DNA from: an uncultured Aquimarina sp.
GTDB taxonomy: Bacteria > Bacteroidota > Bacteroidia > Flavobacteriales > Flavobacteriaceae
Assembly: GCA_947500845.1 (NCBI GenBank)
Contig: CANMTP010000008.1
Span: forward strand, 124,001-188,000
Reading direction: 5' to 3'
Length of the DNA: 64,000 nt
Position 1 is the first letter of the stretch; each line of letters opens with the position of its first letter. Below the pieces are notes generated by a model. That model did no database searches. It saw only the letters and a program-made list of their open reading frames with translations, and was not told the origin of the DNA. The position numbers and the translations under genes were made by a program. Positions 26,742 to 34,784 of this stretch are shown in pieces.

Positions 26742-27443
26742 ATGAAAAAGATCACTCTATTTGTAAGCATTCTATGGTTGGCTGGAGCCTGTACATCAAA
26801 TAGCAAAAGTAGCAACGCTTCAGATTCTAGTGCGGTAACAACGACTACCCAGCAAGTTGATCCACCAGAAGTATCGCAATATATTATTGTAAAGGTTTCG
26901 GGTCGAGCACCAGAGCGTATTGAAGAAACCGAAGATTTTTCTCCTACAGAACTAAGAACCGCCAGACTGAAAGACGGTAAAATCATTACCACTTTTAAAG
27001 GATATTTGGGTTCTTTTGATGATGAAAAAGAATATGGATTAGAGTTAATGTGTATTCGTAAGACCGATTCGGGAGCATTAGCCAAGGGAACCTATAAACT
27101 TATAGCTACCGCTGATGCTGCACAGCTAGCTTCTGAAACCAGTCCTTTCTTCGAATCTATTAACACCTCTAATGCTGAGACCTACAAGAATGCGAAAATG
27201 TCAGGCATGCTTGACGATTTTACGAATGAGTTTTATGCACCTTTGCGTGAAGAAAATGTGTTGGTTATCGAATCGACTGAAGATCTGGGAGAAACCGCTA
27301 ATTCAACTGAAAATTTTCCTGAAAGACTACAACGAGTAAAAGGGTATTTAGTTTTTTTTATTAATGAAATGACATCAGAAGAAGAATACAAACTACGAGT
27401 GGATTTTAATATCATCAACGAAATAAGAATTCTGAAGGATTAA
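26742..27443 (+). CDS. Hypothetical lipoprotein flanked by MITE-like elements
   Basis: A 233-residue lipoprotein (lipobox LAGAC, Cys at residue 17) with a Ser/Thr-rich linker and a beta-rich body (YIIVKVSGRAPERIEETEDF, TFKGYLGSFDDEKEYGLELM). No family is recognised. Related inverted-repeat elements lie 148 bp upstream and 52 bp downstream in opposite orientation, so the gene is bracketed by repeats. Function unknown. Confidence 0.75.
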   Translation: MKKITLFVSILWLAGACTSNSKSSNASDSSAVTTTTQQVDPPEVSQYIIVKVSGRAPERIEETEDFSPTELRTARLKDGKIITTFKGYLGSFDDEKEYGLELMCIRKTDSGALAKGTYKLIATADAAQLASETSPFFESINTSNAETYKNAKMSGMLDDFTNEFYAPLREENVLVIESTEDLGETANSTENFPERLQRVKGYLVFFINEMTSEEEYKLRVDFNIINEIRILKD

Positions 27444-27495
27444 TTCATCCTTCGTATTTTGGACCAATACCATTTTTTTACACCTCAAGTTCTAT

Positions 27496-27670
27496 TAAAC
27501 CCGTTTCATGAATTAGAAAATCTGTTACAGCTTCCAGCTACTGCAAAATATAGGACTACGCTACATTTTTAAATTTAACCGTAGCGATGCTATGCTAAAA
27601 TTTAGAAAATGTCATATTTTATGGCATCTGAAAGCTTCATTACGAAGTTCTAATGCATAAAACGGGTTAA
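27496..27670. repeat. MITE-like inverted-repeat element (attagaaaa type), copy 2
   Basis: A 175-bp element with 23-bp terminal inverted repeats (27496-27518 and 27648-27670), 20 of 23 matching; the outer core is aacccgttt/aaacgggtt. The right end touches the ATG of the next gene at 27671, so the element forms the whole 5' leader of that gene. Confidence 0.72.
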
Positions 27671-28069
27671 ATGAAGAACAAACACATGCCTATAGTTTTA
27701 AAAGCTGCCGCCATTTATAATTTGATTTGGGGCGCCTGGGTGGTATTGTTTCCCAACCATTTTTTTGAATTGGTAGGTATGCAACCTCCTTTACATGTGA
27801 TGATTTGGCAGGGTATGGGTATGGTGATTGGTGTATATGGTTTAGGATACTGGTGGGCTGCTCAAGATCCCACTACCCATTGGCCAATTGTTATGGTTGG
27901 ATTTTTGGGTAAAATCTTTGGTCCGTTAGGTTTCTTTGCAAACTATATCCAAGAAAAAGTACCTTTTGAGTTTTTCTACACACTTATTACGAATGACTTT
28001 ATTTGGTGGATTCCTTTCTTTTTAATTCTCAAAAAAGCGTACCAGGAGAAAAAAATACAATGGATATAA
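27671..28069 (+). CDS. Small integral membrane protein (four TM)
   Basis: A 132-residue membrane protein with about four hydrophobic helices (AAIYNLIWGAWVVLFPNHFF, MIWQGMGMVIGVYGLGYWWA, GFLGKIFGPLGFFANYI, NDFIWWIPFFLILK). The family is widespread in Bacteroidota but has no settled function. The start is the first ATG and abuts a repeat element. The DoxX-like gene begins inside its last codons, so the two are translationally coupled. Confidence 0.78.
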   Translation: MKNKHMPIVLKAAAIYNLIWGAWVVLFPNHFFELVGMQPPLHVMIWQGMGMVIGVYGLGYWWAAQDPTTHWPIVMVGFLGKIFGPLGFFANYIQEKVPFEFFYTLITNDFIWWIPFFLILKKAYQEKKIQWI

Positions 28070-28431
28070 AACGAATATTGCTGTACCTTTTATCTGCTTT
28101 TTATTTGGTTGCGGGTATTAATCACTTTGTACATCCAGAATTCTATCTCCCACTTATTCCGAAGTATTTGGTGTATCCTGAGCTTATTAATTATATAAGC
28201 GGAGTAGCAGAAATAGTACTGAGTGTTGGGGTGCTTTTTACTACTACCCGAAAAACAGCTGCTTACCTTATCATAATACTATTAGTGGCTTTTATACCTT
28301 CTCATATTTATTTTATAATGACAGGTAGTTGTGTTGAAGATGGTTTATGTGTTGCGAAGTGGGTGGCTTGGTTCAGGCTTATTGTGATCCATCCTATTTT
28401 GATTTGGTGGGCATGGTGGGTAAGAAAATAA
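28060..28431 (+). CDS. DoxX-like membrane protein
   Basis: A 123-residue protein of the DoxX/DoxD-like type with four TM helices (LLYLLSAFYLVAGINHFVHP with the typical AGxxHF, LINYISGVAEIVLSVGVLF, AYLIIILLVAFIPSHIYFI, and a Trp-rich last helix). The ATG at 28060 overlaps the preceding gene by 10 bp and has an aggag leader 10 bp upstream, so I prefer it over the longer open frame. Physiological role unclear; DoxX proteins have been linked to quinone or sulfur redox. Confidence 0.82.
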   Translation: MDIKRILLYLLSAFYLVAGINHFVHPEFYLPLIPKYLVYPELINYISGVAEIVLSVGVLFTTTRKTAAYLIIILLVAFIPSHIYFIMTGSCVEDGLCVAKWVAWFRLIVIHPILIWWAWWVRK

Positions 28432-28477
28432 TGTTATCACCCCGTTGTGCATTATGAAAGAAATAGTAAAGAAAAGC

Positions 28478-28560
28478 GTCAGTTCGAGTGATTTTCCAAA
28501 ATGTAATGGAGGAAAATCGTATCGAGAATAGCTTTTTGGATCCAAAAAGCTATTTTCGAT
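28478..28560. repeat. Palindromic repeat with 40-bp near-perfect palindrome
   Basis: The element starts gtcagttcgagtg, forms a stem gattttcc/ggaaaatc and then tatcgaga, followed by a palindrome at 28521-28560 whose central 28 bp (28527-28554, around ggatcc) are perfect. Related keywords are in the repeat at 22343-22416. It lies 46 bp after the DoxX-like gene. The rest of the 348-bp gap (28432-28779) shows only further repeat-like text (agtatagtcgaagcattcga) and a terminator. Confidence 0.7.
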
Positions 28561-28716
28561 AGCTCTGCTGAGTATAGTCGAAGCATTCGAACCTGCCAGA
28601 TCTGTCGGGGGGTCAACGAATTTCGAATAAAGATATCAAAATGCACAACGAGTACCTTTATTATAATTCTATAGGCCTCCTTAATAGGCTATTACAACTA
28701 CAGTCATAACGATGTA

Positions 28717-28755
28717 AAAAGACCTGTAAGGTTTTATCAACTCTACAGGTCTTTT
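28717..28755 (-). terminator. Strong intrinsic terminator for the DUF6261-type gene
   Basis: A perfect 12-bp stem aaaagacctgta / tacaggtctttt with a 15-nt loop sits 25 bp past the stop of the minus-strand gene. On the minus strand it is followed by a T run; the plus strand also ends in tttt, so it may act in both directions. Confidence 0.82.
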
Positions 28756-28779
28756 CTTAAAAATATATAACTAACACTA

Positions 28780-29530
28780 TTAATTTGCTACTATTGTTTC
28801 ATTTGGCACTTCGCCATCATCCTGGTTGTTATTGATGCGGGTATTGATGATCTGCTGGTATCTTTTAGACAGGGTGTTCAGCTCATTGTTTACCGTGTTA
28901 TAGGTATTGTTTTCGTCTAACTCGGTAAGTGCCCCGATGCGCTTGTATAACTTCTCATACACGACCAGCGCTTGTGGTTTTATGGTCGTATAGGATTGCT
29001 TTTCGGCAGCACTTTCTATAGTGATACGTTCTTGATATTTGGTCCTAAAAGAAGTATTGGTTTCTTTAAGGATCGTAGCCCAATCGGTCATTGCTACCGT
29101 TTCTAGAGCCATTTTAAGTTTAGACTCTGTTTCATAATCCTCGATGATATTGACCATTACTGTACTTTGCGCTTCATAGTTAAGTCGGGCGATACCACTA
29201 CCATAGGTATCGATATGGTCCAGCAGCAATTGTCCTGCCTCCTTTTTCTTGGCATCTTGATGGTAGCTGTTCATTAAAAATCCGTAACGCATGCCGTTAA
29301 TCGCATTATCCCGGGTAATATCTAGTTTTTCCAGCTCTTGGGTAAAATCGCTCTTGCGGTCATAGATTAAAGCATCGTCGAGTTGTGCTACGGCTGCATC
29401 CAGATCGGCTACTTGTTTTTGGATCTGTAGCGCCACAGGATCGTTTTTGTATACAAATATCCTTGGTACTGGGCAGGTACTCGATTACTTCTTCTTTACT
29501 AAGCCTGGTTACGTTGTTTGTTGTTAACAT
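28780..29530 (-). pseudogene. DUF6261-type protein gene with apparent frameshift near the 5' end
   Basis: The long frame (28780-29436, 218 residues) starts only at an internal GTG and lacks the beginning of its family. A second frame starts at ATG 29528-29530 and reads MLTTNNVTRLSKEEVIEYLP, a convincing N-terminus, then runs into a stop. Removing one base around 29456-29460 joins them as ...STKDI-FVYKNDPVALQIQ. The body is helical (INGMRYGFLMNSYHQDAKKK, IARLNYEAQSTVMVNIIEDY) and resembles Bacteroidota DUF6261 proteins, whose function is unknown. Either the gene is disrupted, it is programmed or phase-variable, or the base is a sequencing error. A 42-bp tandem repeat lies just upstream. Confidence 0.7.
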
Positions 29531-29644
29531 ATCTATAAGTTTTTAAATTTGTGAGGGCAAATATATTGGCTTCACCTATGCATCAAAAATGCGTATAGGG
29601 GGGATTAAACCCCTTTTTTATAAACCACTGATTATTAGTTTTGT

Positions 29645-29850
29645 AAATAGCTCCCGCACCCCTGCGAGAGCTCGTTGCAAAGCTGTACATAACTGTTGCA
29701 GGGCTGCAGGAGCTCGTTGCCATAGTATACATATCACTTGCAAGGGTGCAGGAGTTCTTTGCAGGAATAAAAATACCTCTTGCACCCTAGCGAGAGGTCG
29801 TTGCAAAACTATACAGAGCTGTCGCAGGGGTGTGGGTGGTGTTTTTATTG
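29645..29850. repeat. 42-bp tandem repeat, about four and a half units
   Basis: Degenerate units repeat with exact 42-bp spacing: the anchor ctcgttgc or its variants occur at 29671, 29713, 29755 and 29797. Each unit contains ttgcagggntgcaggagctc, a cttgca/tgcaag-like inverted pair and an AT-rich tail (tatacata). Because 42 is a multiple of 3, both strands are open (14-residue periodic frames), but these are not credible proteins. It lies about 115 bp upstream of the DUF6261-type start codon. Confidence 0.85.
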
Positions 29851-30164
29851 GATTTGGGGATGGGTGGGTGTTGTAATTTAGATGAACATGATACTGGTCG
29901 ATTGATAGGGGTTTGAACTTTTCAGATCTTTAACGGGGCTCGTCATAGGCGAGTGCTAGCTGGTTGACCGCTTGTTCACTTTTACACGTTAAAAACACCT
30001 TTTATCACCTCGTAAAACTGTATATAAGCAATTGTGATTTTATTCCTTGTGAGATTACAACAAAATAAAAACGCTCCTAAAAGAGCGCATTTAAAGTTGG
30101 ATTGTTAGAAATTAACAGGTTGTGCAACGGTTACCTTTGTTAGGCATAGTTATTTTCCGTACAG
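29851..30164. other. Intergenic remainder with a weak hairpin
   Basis: This tract between the tandem repeat and the minus-strand membrane-protein gene holds a short hairpin near 30070-30090 (acgctcctaaaagagcgc) followed by a short T run. It may end transcription of the flanking minus-strand gene. Nothing else is visible. Confidence 0.35.
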
Positions 30165-31067
30165 TTATTCTATAGTCTTATCCACTACTATTAGCATAAG
30201 ACCTTCTAAAGTATATCTTCGATAAAATTTCATGTATGCCATAAATGCAACAAAAGAGAGCCCCATTAACAATAGATTAAAACCAACCATTGTCCAGTTT
30301 ACTAATAATTCGGTATCAATTGTCTTTAGGCTGACTGCTAAATAATACCAAAATGATAAAACAAATGCAAGAACTAGATTTCTCAAAAAACCATATAAAG
30401 CAACATAATTTACCATTCTAAATTGATGCTCTTTGCTATTTTCAAACGCATAATGATGAACGATTCTATTAAAATCGATGCACCTTAAATCATTTTCCAT
30501 TATGTTCTTCGAATTTGAAAGTCCTTTTGAATTTAATAGTTGAAGAACATTTTCTTTTATTATTCCCATTAAATAAGGGTCAAGTCCTTTCGAATAAAAA
30601 CTTTTAAAGTTGAGTAAAGTGCCAAACAAAAATTCTACGAGAAATAGAGGAAGAAGTAAAATAATCAAAATTATGCGACCAAAATTTCTTAGATTTCTTT
30701 TCATATTATCTACTTCGTAAAGCAAGTTTGTTTGCTCCCAACCTTCAGGTAGATTTTTTTTAATCCAGTACGATTCCTTTTCATAGCCGATTACCGTTTT
30801 CGATGGATAACCATATTTCCAGTTCCCATATTTTTCAACAGTAATTGATGATATAAAACTTATTAAATGCCCTAAAGAATAGGAGATAATTATAAAAAAG
30901 AATATTTCTTGAAAATTATATTTTGAGACAGAAGAAAAGATTGTTTCGATATTCTGTTTGCTATTTTCATTTGTCCAATTTTCGATAATCAAGAAAAGAT
31001 ATATGACCGTCGAGCCTGGAATCAAATAACCCAAAAAATCATAAAGCGAAAAGGGGTTTTGTTTCAT
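30165..31067 (-). CDS. Multi-pass membrane protein, function unknown
   Basis: A 300-residue membrane protein. Hydrophobic helices appear at about residues 10-28 (FLGYLIPGSTVIYLFLII), 53-75 (IFFFIIISYSLGHLISFI), 130-150 (IILIILLLPLFLVEFLFG), 240-255 (LAFVLSFWYYLAVSL) and 265-285. A charged cytosolic region lies between helices 3 and 4. The start SLYDFLGYLIPG is a recognisable opening of a broadly distributed uncharacterised family. The next gene upstream on the same strand encodes a PD-(D/E)XK-like protein, 199 bp away. Not recognised further. Confidence 0.72.
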   Translation of the reverse strand: MKQNPFSLYDFLGYLIPGSTVIYLFLIIENWTNENSKQNIETIFSSVSKYNFQEIFFFIIISYSLGHLISFISSITVEKYGNWKYGYPSKTVIGYEKESYWIKKNLPEGWEQTNLLYEVDNMKRNLRNFGRIILIILLLPLFLVEFLFGTLLNFKSFYSKGLDPYLMGIIKENVLQLLNSKGLSNSKNIMENDLRCIDFNRIVHHYAFENSKEHQFRMVNYVALYGFLRNLVLAFVLSFWYYLAVSLKTIDTELLVNWTMVGFNLLLMGLSFVAFMAYMKFYRRYTLEGLMLIVVDKTIE

Positions 31068-31266
31068 ATATTTTCTTTTTTATAATTATGCCTAACGCCA
31101 AATATATGAATCGGAGCAAGGCAAACATTCCTGAACCAATGGATTTGTCTACGCATTATTATTTCTTATTAAACTTATAAAAAATTCGAGCCTTTGCAAA
31201 AAGGAAATGACCTTTCGATCTAGCACTAAATTGCTCTGATTTCATATTTAATGTTAAGCATATTTT

Positions 31267-31815
31267 TTAAAACTCCTGATTCCATTCATCTATTTTAGTA
31301 CCATTTTCATAACTTTCAAAAAGACAATTTCTATTGAGAATATCTAATTCCATATAGATCCCTAATTCATAATCGCATACGTGCTCAGGAAAGGTCTTTC
31401 CGTCATTGGACCAAATATTATCATAACTCTCTTTTGTTAGAGCTCTTAGTCTATTTTTATCACTTAACCTTTCGTGTTCAGGTCTATTTGATTTTTTCAT
31501 TTCAATAGCCAACAAATTGTCATTTCCAATTTGATTTCCACGACTGTGAACTATAATGTCGCAATTAATTGTCACGACATTCATTTCATCGTCAAGAATA
31601 GTTTTTATTTCGCCGTTTTGTTTTCGATTATATTCAGGATCAGAATAGTATTCAGTCAAGTCATATTTTTCAAGTAAAATTTCCAAATAGGTAGATAACC
31701 GTCCGCACAAATTTCTCTCATTAACTCCAGCCAATATATTATCAATTTCTTTCTGAAAGAGCTTTTCTTTTCCTTCATTGAATAAATGTAAAAGTTTAGT
31801 CTGAAGTTCGGTCAT
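31267..31815 (-). CDS. PD-(D/E)XK nuclease-like protein
   Basis: A 182-residue protein with a probable restriction-endonuclease-like core. An N-terminal helix contains Glu33 (VNERNLCGRLSTYLEILL), a strand carries Asp86 (INCDIIVHSRG), and the next strand gives Glu105-x-Lys107 (NLLAIEMKKSN). This is the D...ExK geometry of the superfamily. The remainder (DYELGIYMELDI) has no known domain. It could be a defence nuclease, a DNA-repair relative or an inactive member. It is isolated apart from the membrane-protein gene downstream on the same strand. Confidence 0.68.
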   Translation of the reverse strand: MTELQTKLLHLFNEGKEKLFQKEIDNILAGVNERNLCGRLSTYLEILLEKYDLTEYYSDPEYNRKQNGEIKTILDDEMNVVTINCDIIVHSRGNQIGNDNLLAIEMKKSNRPEHERLSDKNRLRALTKESYDNIWSNDGKTFPEHVCDYELGIYMELDILNRNCLFESYENGTKIDEWNQEF

Positions 31816-32230
31816 TGAATTAATCCTAAATTATGCTTAACTTAAGAATATATGCACTAGTACATATATTTTACTTATATTATTTCTTTCCAAATCTACT
31901 ACACCCATCCTTATTAAACCTGTGTAAAACCACATTAGCATAAGTATTAGTATTACAATACTGTAACTTTGGATCATGGTAGACGCAAACGAAATTACGT
32001 AATTAAGATATGCGAGATTTATGGGTTTCCACAGAGCGTTGGTTTTTGCTTGTTGTACCTACTAATCTTTGTGGGCATTGGTCGAGATACTGGTGGTGGC
32101 AAGGGAAATTTTAAAATTATTAAAAGGCGTACTAAATCATTGTAGTATACTTATTTATTGTAAAATTACCCTTTTAAATTTTTGTCTTTACCATTTCTAT
32201 ATCCAAAGAAAGTAGAAGACTTAAAAAAAC

Positions 32231-32263
32231 AAAACACTATGGATTTGAAATCCATAGTGTTTT
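32231..32263. terminator. Strong bidirectional hairpin terminator
   Basis: A perfect 16-bp inverted repeat (aaaacactatggattt / aaatccatagtgtttt) with a minimal loop, A-rich on the left and T-rich on the right. It can terminate transcripts from either side, most plausibly that of the minus-strand serine hydrolase gene whose stop is at 32523. Confidence 0.75.
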
Positions 32264-32309
32264 GCCAAAGAATAAAATTCTATTTTCTATTATTGAAGAA
32301 TTATACTGT

Positions 32310-32387
32310 TTTTGTCATTCCTGCGTAGGCAGGAATCCATAACTACAGTAGTACGAATGGATCCCAGCATACACTGGGATGACAAAA
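32310..32387. repeat. Inverted repeat of the cattcctgcg...caggaat type
   Basis: A 78-bp element with 31-bp imperfect inverted arms (ttttgtcattcctgcgtagg... and ...cactgggatgacaaaa). It also has inner palindromes: cctgcgtaggcagg in the left half and cccagcatacactggg in the right. Palindromic sequences with this cattcctgc/aggaatcc wording are scattered in many bacterial genomes and are non-coding. Confidence 0.75.
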
Positions 32388-32522
32388 TTGTTACCAAGCT
32401 TTATAAAAACTAAAGTAACCGTAATCAAATCAAAAGGTTTTAGCCTTTAACTACCTAATGAACCTGCAATATCCATTAATTCTATAGTTTGTTAGCTACT
32501 GGTTTATTCAGTTTTGTAACCT

Positions 32523-33986
32523 CTAGTGTAGACTTATTACTTTTTTAATTTTCCATTGTCCATTTTCATTATTCCAAACGATAACAAATTTAACAGGGAT
32601 AGATGCAGCATCTGGTTCCTGGTTGTTGTAATATTGATGAAACCCTATCTGCACTGCTCCGTAGTTATGGATAGGATATACCTCAACACTGGGTTCTATT
32701 AATGTTCTGGTTACTTTTCCGCAGATATTACGTTCGGTTGCATCGAGAATATCTTGCTTCGAGGTCATGAATCCGCCTTTGTCGTGAAAAAATTCTATGT
32801 CATTGCTATACATATCGGCTTGTTTTTCTAAATCACACCTATTGTAGGCATCAAAAAATTCCTTGTCCATCTTAATAATAGTGTTGTACAATTCTTTATC
32901 TACCGGTGTGTATTTTGGTATTTGATTTGATGTAGTTGTCTCTAACTTTTCGTCCTCGGGTTGCGGTTTTTCACCTGTGGCCAGTGCTATAATTTCTTTT
33001 GCATATTTCCCTAAATACTTTGATAAGATTTTTTCATATACCTTATACCCATCATCTACATTGGTAAAAATTAGGATTCCCTGTTTGGTCTTTGGAAAGA
33101 AAAACACAATGGTTTGCACTCCTTTGTCTGCACCGCCGTGAGAGAGCGCATAATTTCCATCTTTGAAGTCATACCTTTCAAATCCGAGTCCAAAATGCAT
33201 TCCGTTTCTTGTGGCTACCTGGTTCGATTGCATTTCTGCCAAAATAGTAGTAGAAAGCCCTTCTCCATTCATTACACTAATAAGGAAGGTTGCATAATCT
33301 TTTATGGTGGTCAATATATCATCTGCGGCGTTTGCAGTCTTTCTTTTATAGGTTTTGTATGGGTTACCGTTTTTATCAAAACCTAACGCCACTCTGGATT
33401 CATCTGTAGTTTCATCCCAGAAGTATTTTGTATCCTCCATTTTTAGAGGTTTAAAAATGAGTTCTGTCGCTAATTGATGTAGTGTCTTGTTAAATTTATT
33501 TTCTAAGGCCTTTCTCAAATATTCAAATCCTTCGCCAGAATATTGATATTGTGTCCCGGGGGTAAACATAAACTTTAGTTTCCCGTCTCTCCAATTAGGA
33601 AATCCTGTTTGATGGCTTAAAATATACCGCGTAGTCAGTAATTTTGTATTGGGATCATTTTTGATATCAGGATCTACCCAATACGGTGCTAACGATTCAT
33701 CCAAACTCCATTTTCCCTGACTAATCAATTTTAAAGCCACTACTGCTGTAATTGGTTTTGTTAAAGAAGCGACATTAAAAATAGTATTATAAGGGGCTTT
33801 TTGGTTCGGTTTGATATCTCCATATACTTCTATTTTACTTAGTTTTCCGTTTTCGATACTACCCAGACCCAGAATTGGAATTTTGTTTTCTTTTAACCAT
33901 TTTTCCATTGCTGCTTTGTTTTCAACTTGGGCAGTAAGTAGTATAGCCGTAAATAATAAATAGATGAGTACTAGATGTTTTTTCAT
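32523..33986 (-). CDS. Exported serine hydrolase (class C beta-lactamase-like) with C-terminal NTF2-like domain
   Basis: A 487-residue protein with a signal peptide (residues 1-20). The beta-lactamase/esterase domain carries S74-L-T-K77 (SxxK), Y149-S-G (YxN-like) and a late SHGGADKG box (HxG). Such proteins act as D-aminopeptidases, esterases or penicillin-binding-like hydrolases in the periplasm. From about residue 365 an NTF2/SnoaL-type (DUF4440-like) module follows (DKEFFDAYNRCDLEKQADMY, FHDKGGFMTSK). This fusion is uncommon but known in Bacteroidota. The divergent neighbour is a membrane-anchored XRE regulator gene. Substrate unknown. Confidence 0.88.
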   Translation of the reverse strand: MKKHLVLIYLLFTAILLTAQVENKAAMEKWLKENKIPILGLGSIENGKLSKIEVYGDIKPNQKAPYNTIFNVASLTKPITAVVALKLISQGKWSLDESLAPYWVDPDIKNDPNTKLLTTRYILSHQTGFPNWRDGKLKFMFTPGTQYQYSGEGFEYLRKALENKFNKTLHQLATELIFKPLKMEDTKYFWDETTDESRVALGFDKNGNPYKTYKRKTANAADDILTTIKDYATFLISVMNGEGLSTTILAEMQSNQVATRNGMHFGLGFERYDFKDGNYALSHGGADKGVQTIVFFFPKTKQGILIFTNVDDGYKVYEKILSKYLGKYAKEIIALATGEKPQPEDEKLETTTSNQIPKYTPVDKELYNTIIKMDKEFFDAYNRCDLEKQADMYSNDIEFFHDKGGFMTSKQDILDATERNICGKVTRTLIEPSVEVYPIHNYGAVQIGFHQYYNNQEPDAASIPVKFVIVWNNENGQWKIKKVISLH

Positions 33987-34092
33987 TGTTGATAAAGTTT
34001 AACCCGTTTAATATGGATACAATATTACTTTTTCAACAACAAAACAGGCCAAAAATCAGCCTGACAATAACACGACAATGTGCTGACAGCTT

Positions 34093-34632
34093 TTATATGA
34101 TACTGAATTTCAGCTTAATATATAATTTCTTGTTTTTATCAAGTTCTGCAGTATTACGTAGTATAATACATACATTCGCTAATAAAAGTAAAAGCATGGT
34201 AAGCGGAACACTTTGTTTACTTATGGGAAACAGATTTCCGGCAAATATCACCGTGAGCACAATAAGAGGAAACAATAAAGTCCATAAAATCTGAAGAGAA
34301 ACAATTTGCTTTGTGATCGCATTGATTTCTTTTTTCCAATACATCAATATCAAAGGCATAATGATGCTTCCCAGTGGAATGATAAGGAGTAGTAAAGAAG
34401 ATAAATTGATTAGCTTAACCAAGAAGATATTCACTTCTTTCTCTTCTGGGTTATCGGTAAGTAGTTTTTCTTTATCTATCCCAAGAGCTTGAGATAGCGC
34501 TTCTAAAGTATGTCCTTTAAGTTCTTTCCCAGCCTCGATACGCTGAATTGTTCTAACAGAAATATTTGCTTTCTGAGAGAGTTGTTCCTGGGTCAAGTTT
34601 AATTTTTCTCTATATCTAAGCAGTGTATTCAT
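34093..34632 (-). CDS. XRE-family helix-turn-helix protein with C-terminal membrane domain
   Basis: A 179-residue protein. Residues 1-62 are an XRE HTH (LNLTQEQLSQKANISVRTIQ, then RIEAGKELKGHTLEALSQAL). The rest contains three to four hydrophobic helices (LINLSSLLLLIIPLGSIIMP, QILWTLLFPLIVLTVIF, VPLTMLLLLLANVCIILRN). It is thus a DNA-binding domain tethered to the inner membrane, a layout common in Flavobacteriia. It could sense a membrane signal and control the adjacent serine hydrolase or itself; this is inferred. The first ATG is used. Confidence 0.85.
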   Translation of the reverse strand: MNTLLRYREKLNLTQEQLSQKANISVRTIQRIEAGKELKGHTLEALSQALGIDKEKLLTDNPEEKEVNIFLVKLINLSSLLLLIIPLGSIIMPLILMYWKKEINAITKQIVSLQILWTLLFPLIVLTVIFAGNLFPISKQSVPLTMLLLLLANVCIILRNTAELDKNKKLYIKLKFSII

Positions 34633-34784
34633 TTGTTTTTTGGCTAATATAGCTAACGGTTAGCGTATGTATTTTGCCAAAAATACAGAAATCATTGGAT
34701 TAACTACTTTGCTACTTTGATCCTAAGTTGCTAGCCACAGTTTTTGTAGGGTAATCGGCCTCAAAAAATCAAATTTATGCGGGT

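Larger units (their letters stand above)
31816..32522. other. 707-bp intergenic region with hairpin terminator and inverted repeat
   Basis: No convincing gene. A 34-codon Trp-rich frame at 32010-32114 (plus strand) has no support. The right half holds the strong hairpin at 32231-32263 and the inverted repeat at 32310-32387, both listed separately. The left part is plain AT-rich sequence that should include the promoter of the nuclease-like gene. Confidence 0.45.

Noticed and set aside
29645..29850. Possible CRISPR array
   Set aside because: Units are contiguous 42-bp degenerate repeats without unique spacers, and no cas genes are nearby.
29589..29876. 95-residue and 62-residue frames on opposite strands across the 42-bp repeat, with 14-residue periodicity
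   Set aside because: They arise because the repeat length is a multiple of three and lacks stops in several frames; both strands are open, no leader or family is visible, and units differ too much to suggest selection on protein.
32010..32114. 34-codon Trp-rich frame on the plus strand
   Set aside because: Too short, no recognisable leader and no similarity; likely chance.
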